Below the pieces are notes generated by a model. It had not been told where the DNA came from, ran no database searches, and was given only the letters and a program-made list of their open reading frames with translations. Below are positions 57,604-64,000 of a DNA stretch of 64,000 nt, piece after piece. Every line of letters begins with the position of its first letter. Position 1 is the first letter of the stretch. Origin of the DNA: Scytalidium lignicola (Eukaryota; Ascomycota; Leotiomycetes); the NCBI GenBank assembly GCA_002812745.2, contig NCSJ02000233.1:1-64000 (forward strand). Reading direction: 5' to 3'. The translations under genes and the position numbers were made by a program.

Positions 57604-59462
57604 CTATTCAGCTATTTCCTTTCTATAGTCTTTCTCTTCTTCAAAATCCCAAGAAGGGATATCACTTCCATTAGGTCTACTACCCATTTTAAATCCTGAT
57701 TCCACGCCTTCAATTTCTACAACCGGCTTAACAACAACCACATCAGCATTGTATTTCTCCGAATACCACTTTTCACAAAATAGCCTCTTATCGAAAAGCT
57801 TAGGGAACTGCTTCTTCATATTAAGCAGTGTAGTCCCTGAAATTTGATCTACACTATGGCTATGTCTTAGTGCCAAGAACTCGGGTCCGGCAAGAGTTCG
57901 TAGCTCATCTTGGATTCCTTGAGGTAGTAGACCAACTTTGAAGAGAAGGAGGTCATAGTGAAGAAGCGAAACTTTGCCGTGCCAGGAACCACCGCAAGTA
58001 GAACGCTGATAGAGGCCGGTTAGGGCCGCTATAGCACCTATGCAGCCCGTACCGTAGTCGGAGATTGGAAAAGGCGGAACAACTGGTTCGGTCAAACCCA
58101 TGAATCGTCCTTGTTCCCAAGCGACACCACTGACCTACAAGTCAATTAGCAAGTGGATGGGTGAATGCAAAAGTTAGGTGTAAATGCATACACAATCAGC
58201 TATTTGTTGCCAACCAGCCCTGTTGGCCCATTCACCTTCGTAACCAAAACAGTTCTCATTAACGTATACAATACCCTTTCCACGTCGTTTTGCTAGTTCA
58301 GTGAGTCCATTTACTCCATACCCTAGCTTCTCTATCGCCCCAGGACGATACCCATCCACAATTATATCAACTCCTTCGAGTAATTTCTCAAAAATCTTTC
58401 TATCTACAGCAGATTTCAGGTCCAGTTCAGCGGCATGCTTTCCCATATTCCCATCTACTTGGAAAAAAGGAACATCACTTAAAGTTGGGCTTGTGATCTT
58501 TATAACGTCTGCACCATATTCCCCTAGAATTCTAGTGATAGTCGGGCCAGCAATGATACGACATAGTTCAAGGACTTTGATACCGGAGAGAATTTGTTTA
58601 TTTTGAGGGTTTGGAAGTGGACTTGGTGGAGTTACGTTCTCTAAATTGGTGATCTGCCATGGTGGCAAAGACTGATTCGCCTTGCCCTGTATGCTTGATT
58701 AGTGATGATACATCTTATCAATATAACGATTCAGTCCATACATGCGGGGTTTTAAGAAAATCTTCATGCTTAAATGCTTTAATACCAGCCTGACGGTTCT
58801 CAGCATTCAATTGCTCAAGTTGTGGTATTGTGAATTTCTTCACAGCACCCTCGATAGTCTCTACAATTGCCGGGTGGTCTCGTAGATCTGGTCGAAACGG
58901 CTCAAGTCCAATCATACGTAACGTCGTTGAAGCTTCTAGTGATCCATGGATATGATAATACTCTCCTGGATCCTTTGTCTCGTATAGGTTTGCTGACATG
59001 CGTCGATATGGATCTGACTGTGCTTGTAAAAGATCCGTGTCTGATGACGTCAGTTCTAGAGGGACAATTGCTAAGGTCTCGTTACTTCCTCATACCTTTT
59101 AACATTGATTTCACACCCTTATCAAGCTTTCCATATCCCCCAACCGTAGCAACATATGCTTGAAAGAGAAAGTTAGTCGCATTTTCAAGGTTGACCGTAA
59201 TAGCCCTTTCCCGAGGACCATCACCACCCTTCAGATCTGCTAGTGCACTTGCGACACATCCTTCTAAAGCCTTCAGGGCTGAAGCTGTCTCTGACTCCTT
59301 AAATGGAATAGGAAAATATGGAAGATTTCTAGATGATGTGAACTTTACATTGTGCCGTATATCTTGAATTGCCGGTGGCAAAGCAACAGCATCTCCGAGA
59401 TCGCATAGGAGGTCAAATATCGCACGAGATTCCTCGATGCTTGAATAAATTGTTGCTGGCAT
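57604..59462 (-). CDS. CaiB/BaiF family III CoA-transferase-like protein
   Basis: Minus-strand exons 59462-59096, 59055-58742, 58686-58192 and 58134-57604 give 568 residues. The family III CoA-transferase core is clear: GIKVLELCRIIAGPTITRIL, then GEYGADVIKI, then DLKSAVDRKIFEKLL, DIIVDGYRPGAIEKLGYG, and NENCFGYEGEWANRAGWQQIAD. Such enzymes move CoA between carboxylic acids. An N-terminal half (YRRMSANLYETKDPGEYYHI) typical of long fungal members is present. The introns restore joined motifs, including KTPHGKANQ. It is divergently arranged with the dioxygenase, sharing a 729-bp upstream region, which suggests a role in ring-cleavage product or aromatic-acid metabolism. Specific substrates cannot be named. 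Confidence 0.88.
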
Positions 59463-60191
59463 TGGGAACACTGATAAAAAAGATATATTTAAGTAGATAT
59501 TTTTTGCCTTTGAATATTCGGTGATAGTTAAGTATACTGAAAGCGAAAGAGGGAATAAATTAGGAGATTAATATTGTGAATAATATTTCCGGCACTTATC
59601 TAAACCCGGCAGATGCAGAAGAGCCTTTAGATTACACGCAAAAGTGCCGTATGCGTTCTTGCATTCGGGTGCCTTATCCGAGCAAAGAGAGTTCTATTTC
59701 TAGTGTACAGATTGTATTTAGACCAGGCGGATAGAGCTTTCGCCCCACAAACTAAGGTGTTCCCGCTCAGCATCCGATGATGGAATTACCGTACCGCCAT
59801 CCGATCCGCTCACGGTTTCAAGAAGTAGAATTTAATGCTTCAGTCGAACTAGTTATTTGACTCTCTTCTATTAACCAGGGTTTATTATCCAATTACAGTT
59901 ATCTGGTTACTCAGACAAGAGGATCTCCCCCGTTTCTCCATACATTTAACCCCGCACCTCTTGTGTAGCTTTACGTGGCGTTCCGAGTACCAACATCATT
60001 GGCAGCTCACTGTGACACCCCATATATCCAGAGAGTGAACTTTCATTCTCGGTCGCCGAACATCATTCCATTATTCGAGGTCAGGGCCGTTAGAGAAGCA
60101 CTTTATTCAAACTTAGACTCAAGACTCGCTACATCTACATTATTTTTCTGGTTTAGCTCTCTTCACGAGTTTGAAAGGTTAACACTTCAAG
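59463..60191. promoter_or_regulatory. Divergent promoter between CoA-transferase and dioxygenase genes
   Basis: Seven hundred and twenty-nine bases without a supported gene separate the two start codons. Several CGG/CCG triplets occur (for example near 59590-59610 and 59795-59815), the half-sites that Zn2Cys6 regulators usually bind, and a regulator of that class lies two genes away. The use of these sites is inference. Confidence 0.5.
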
Positions 60192-61249
60192 ATGTCTGGC
60201 GAAAACACAACAGCTGGAGCCAAAGAACAACCGAAATATGATCCTAACTTCACTCAAAATGTCATCCAAGCTATGGGAGAGAAGACTGACCCTAGATTTC
60301 GACAGGTCATGACTGCCTTAATTAAGCATGTTCATGACTTTGCCCGCGAGGTTGATCTCACCGTTGATGAGTGGATGGCGGGAGTCAACTTAATTAATTG
60401 GGCTGGACAAATGAGTGACAACAAGAGGAATGAGGGGCAACTTGTGTGTGATGTAATAGGGCTAGAATCGTAAGTACCATGCACAAGCACATTTACCATC
60501 TGTAGTCGAGATTTCTTACCAGAAGTCCAGACTAGTAGATGAGATCACGTATAAGCAGACTGTCAATCTCGGATATGAGGCTACAGCAACAGCTATTCTT
60601 GGACCTTTCTTCAGGACAGATGCTCCGTTAAGAGAAAATGATTCAAGCATCGTCACAGGTATAGATGATGGCTCCATAACTTATATGCACGGAGTTGTGA
60701 AAGATACGGTGACCAGGAAGCCAATTGAAGACTGTTGGGTGGATGTATGGCAAGCTTCCACAAATGGATTATACGAGCAGCAAGATCCAAATCAAGTGGA
60801 ACATAATCTCAGAGGGAAGTTCAAGACAGACACAAATGGTTATTATGGATTTTATTGTTTGCGACCTACACCGTATCCTGTTCCATTTGATGGTAAGTAG
60901 ACGACTTACTCCGAGTTACAAAGCCTAGTTAACAAGTCTAGGCCCTGCTGGAAAACTTCTACAACTCATGGATCGGCATCCATTCCGACCAGCTCATATT
61001 CACATCATTGTGAGTCTTCTATAAGTAATTACTGTTTAACTTGATAGCTGATGAACCAAACAGGCCGGCAATGATAAATACAAGCCATTAACAACTCAAA
61101 TTTTCGACCGAAATGATGAATATCTTGACAACGACTCGGTTTTCGCAGTCAAGGATTCTTTGATTGTGGACTTTGTGCCTTTGAAAGGCAACCCCAAGGC
61201 AGAGCTTGAGCTTACTTATGATATTTTTCTTACTCCTACCGCAGCGTAA
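60192..61249 (+). CDS. Intradiol ring-cleavage dioxygenase (catechol/hydroxyquinol 1,2-dioxygenase type)
   Basis: Exons 60192-60469, 60531-60892, 60942-61009 and 61064-61249 give 297 residues. The N-terminal helical dimerisation domain is followed by ILGPFF, KPIEDCWVDVWQASTNGLYE and the C-terminal beta core. Likely Fe(III) ligands are Tyr in NGLYEQQ, Tyr in RPTPYPVP and the two His in RPAHIHII. These enzymes split catechol or 1,2,4-trihydroxybenzene between the hydroxyl groups to give muconate or maleylacetate, in the cytosol. The first acceptor was set at 60530, because the nearer AG would bring in a stop. It lies between a CoA-transferase and a Zn2Cys6 regulator, consistent with a catabolic cluster. 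Catechol and hydroxyquinol types cannot be separated here. Confidence 0.9.
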
Positions 61250-61719
61250 TGATAGCGAGTCTTTGAAGTGAAGGAGAGTTATTTGTTTTATGGGAACAGA
61301 TGTACTATACTATATTCTAGTACTATAGCATTTGATATTGTGAGATCTGAAAAATGGGCTATTGACTACCTTTCCTGTTATTCTCTTAAGTAGTGGGTGT
61401 ATAATTTTTGGAACCTAGAAGTAGCTATGATAGCCTAATGTGCCTGCTTAGGAGGACGGATAACGCACCCGGGTACGCGAGATTGGAGGCGCTTAGTAGT
61501 GCGGGGTGTAGTACGGAGTACTTAGGGCGCCTCGGAACACACCTCGGCAAAGGGGCGTCGAATTTTAACATCTCCGTTGTTCAATGCGGCGAATAACTTG
61601 CACAATAGCGAAGATGTTCTCTATTCGACGTTCCTGATGCTATAAATTTCCATGTGTTTATGGAGAGTTCAATTTAAGTAGCCTAATAATGCTTATATTT
61701 ACAGTGGGGATGATGCAGA
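61250..61719. other. Intergenic region with a GC-rich inverted repeat
   Basis: Between the dioxygenase and the regulator. At about 61490-61535, GGCGCTTAGTAGTGC and GTACTTAGGGCGCC form an imperfect inverted repeat around TACGGAGTA. No gene is supported. Confidence 0.4.
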
Positions 61720-64000
61720 ATGTCTTCACCACCGGCCAAACGTCAGCGGACCGCTCGAGCATGCGATGATTGCAAGAAGCGGAAGAAGCAGGTAGGCCAT
61801 AGTTCTCCTCCGAGATCCGAGCGTACAGTAGAATCTATTACTAATCACTAACATCTACGTAGTGTAATGGAATGCTGCCCTGCCAAGGGTGTCTGGCCCG
61901 TTCTCGACCTTGCAAGTTCTCCGATCGAAGAGCAGCAGTACCTGCTTCGCGTCTTGCATCCAGTTCAGAGCCTCCTGGTGTGCTGCCTTCATGTGAAAAG
62001 ATTTCACCACCTAAAACACCAGATCCGATATCCGTGATCTCTGGAAATGTACCAAAGGCTTTTGATGGCACTGAGAGTGTCATTGAGAATCCAAGCCGAA
62101 TGCTGTATGATGAGAGGGGAAGACTATGTATGTCCCAAGTGTGTCCAATAGTTTACATGGAGATCTCTAACCTTCATCTATATAGTATACGTTGGAGAGT
62201 CTGCTTCCTTGTCTTACTTACAAGCCATTAGGCGCCTTGTTGAAGAACACATTGGACCTTCAGCATTTACGAACGACGGGAATCGTCACATGATACTTGA
62301 GGCAACAATCTCGACACCACCCAAATTCCAGTTTACTTACGCTCTCCCTGATAGAGAAACTGCTTTTTTTCTCATTGACTCTTTCTTCTCGAGTGTTGGT
62401 ATACTCCTCTCCTGCAAAAATATTCGATAGCTAACTCAAGTACAGTTACCAGGCCTGGTGAAGATATACAACAAAGAAAACTTCCTACAGAAGACTATCA
62501 ATATTTATGAAAATCCCCTTGAATGTGACACTCTCTGGCTTTCCTCTTTACATCTAGTCTTTGCAATTGGCTTACAACTTAAACGAGAGAATCCATCACC
62601 TTCACCTAGTGAAACTCATATTCTGGAAAAGTTGCAATCACACTCTGGGTCTAGAAGTGAATTGTTTTATTTAAGTGCAAAGCATCTACACGATGCTGTT
62701 GATGGATTCGAAGAAGGAGGGCTCACTTCTGTGCAAATTCTGATTTTAAAGACCGTTTATATGTTGACAGCAGCGAAGCGAAATAGTGCTTGGGCATTTC
62801 TAGGTATTGCGTCCACTATGAAATCACAGGAATAGGACCTGACTCGAATAGGTATGGCTGTACGACTTGCATATGCTCTGGGAATCCATAAAGAAACGAC
62901 ATTCTCCTTTCTTCCACCCGATGAACAAGAAGCAAGGTAAGCCTTCAATTTGATATTGTAAGCCATAATTAATGAAGTTCATCAGGAGAGATATTTGGCG
63001 CAGTTTATATATTTTAGATAGCTTCTTGGCAGCATCTTTTGGGCGGCCAAATGCAATCGACCACAAAAATGCTGCCTACATCGAACCAGACCCCTCCGTA
63101 GTCTACCAAAGCGAACATTCCAAATTCGAAGCGGACGCACTCCTAGCTTCTGTAAAAATCTCTTCTATTCTTGATGAGATTCTGAATCGTATATATGACA
63201 AACGGAGGATCTCGAAATCCACAGTTCGATCTATTTCAGCCGAGTTCTACCAATGGAAGAAAGATCTTCCTCAGAAGTTACAGTGGCAGAATATTTCCAC
63301 ACATTGGAAAGGCTCCGATGCAGCTTTGACACAGTTGCATATTAACCTAATATACTTCCATGGCATTATTTTGCTGATGCGTCCTTTTTTGCTGTCTCAA
63401 GTCACACATTATTTAGAAAGCAAGGCGTCAGCAACGAGTTCGGAGACTCAGCAAGCAGATACATTTGAAGCTGATGAAGACGTAAAATCTTTCTCACGTG
63501 CTTGTATACATTCGGCGGTATACACAATAAATGCAATCCAAGCAACATTCCTCAGAGGAGCGTTACCAAGACAAGATCCGTTCATAGTGTAAGAGGTAAA
63601 TTCCTTATTTTAACTCTCTCACTAACAGCCATAGATATTGGCTCTTCACTGCCACGCTTATTGTCATGTCTGGAATCATTTACCCAATTGACAACGGTCT
63701 AGACCTAGATACGGCACTGCGTTCGGCACTCAGCATCCTCCAATTCATGGGCGAGGCTGATAAGCAAGCCCGTCGATACCTTTATATCACCAAATCAGCA
63801 AGAGATGCAATATGTCAGAGTAGAGCTGAAAAAGAGGCTACGTCGAACGATTCCGGCCTAAGTATCTTCCAAGCGCTTTTCCGAGAGGACAATAATCCAT
63901 CCACTAGTAATATTGCGGCTCTGGGCTCAAAGAGCGGATCGGATCATGCTTCATCCCAGACTCCAGGACCTGTCGCTGGTCCTCTTCAAGCTTGGGCTGC
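61720..64000 (+). CDS. Zn(II)2Cys6 transcription factor, C-terminus beyond the window
   Basis: Exons 61720-61791, 61863-62127, 62186-62394, 62446-62803, 62852-62936, 62986-63588 and 63629 onward. Splicing completes the zinc cluster at residues 15-43 (RACDDCKKRKKQ, CNGMLPCQGC, LARSRPC; C-x2-C-x6-C-x5-C-x2-C-x6-C) and the fungal regulatory domain: LLYVGESASLSYLQ, WAFLGMAVRLAYALGIHKE and RRDIWRSLYILDSFLAASFGRP. An apparent stop in the raw frame at 62833-62835 is inside the 62804-62851 intron. The protein runs off the window in a Ser-rich region (QALFREDNNPSTSN). It follows the dioxygenase on the same strand and is the probable regulator of that cluster. The GTTGGT donor at 62395 is the least certain. 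Confidence 0.87.

Noticed and set aside
62833..62835. Apparent premature TAG in the right-edge regulator
   Set aside because: It falls within a 48-bp GT-AG intron (62804-62851); splicing gives WAFLGMAVRLAYALGI, matching the family.
1..64000. tRNA, rRNA and CRISPR features
   Set aside because: I looked for tRNA-like cloverleaf arms, rRNA blocks and regularly spaced direct repeats and found none I could support; CRISPR is not expected in a fungal nuclear genome.

Overview
This is nuclear DNA of a filamentous ascomycete (Pezizomycotina). Genes carry short introns of about 40-80 bp with GT(A/G)NGT donors and CTAA-type branch sites. The protein families are typical of these fungi: HET, NACHT-ankyrin, HeLo, Zn2Cys6, Clr5, GH47, sedolisin and a seven-helix DUF7702-like protein. 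Repeats show the C-to-T/G-to-A decay of repeat-induced point mutation (RIP). The species cannot be told from the sequence. Single N's, mostly beside homopolymers, suggest a homopolymer-sensitive assembly, so single-base frameshifts need care.

Layout. 1-5100: decayed Ty3/gypsy retrotransposon on the minus strand, cut by the window edge. 5462-7983: a separate DNA transposon with 155-bp terminal inverted repeats, TG...CA ends, a 4-bp target duplication and a retroviral-type integrase (Ginger-like). 8271-14809: a broken short-chain dehydrogenase (SDR), a degenerate stretch, a secreted GH47 mannosidase with a GC-AG intron, and a small secreted protein. 14925-18150: gene-poor. 18152-28074: three same-strand genes of fungal cell-death/immunity architecture: NACHT-ankyrin STAND protein, HeLo-like domain plus pseudokinase, and protein kinase-ankyrin fusion. 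28469-33250: two SDRs and a Zn2Cys6 regulator. 34459-35445: seven-helix membrane protein. 35446-38115: repeat-rich, with a complete hAT-type MITE, a hairpin and an LTR relic. 38116-41743: Clr5-domain protein, a small hypothetical gene and a 2H phosphoesterase. 42527-51662: a graveyard holding a frameshifted pogo/Fot1 transposase, a broken HET-NACHT-ankyrin gene, a HET-gene tail and a broken HET-ankyrin gene. 54764-57367: a sedolisin with one nonsense codon and its nucleophilic serine replaced. 57604-64000: divergent CoA-transferase and intradiol dioxygenase genes followed by a Zn2Cys6 regulator, resembling an aromatic-catabolism cluster.

Two systems deserve attention. One is the NLR/HeLo-pseudokinase/kinase-ankyrin trio, which recalls the receptor, kinase and executioner roles of animal necroptosis. 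The other is the integrase-bearing TIR element at 5462-7983. Exon structures were worked out by hand; each splice was accepted only where it restored both reading frame and family homology.
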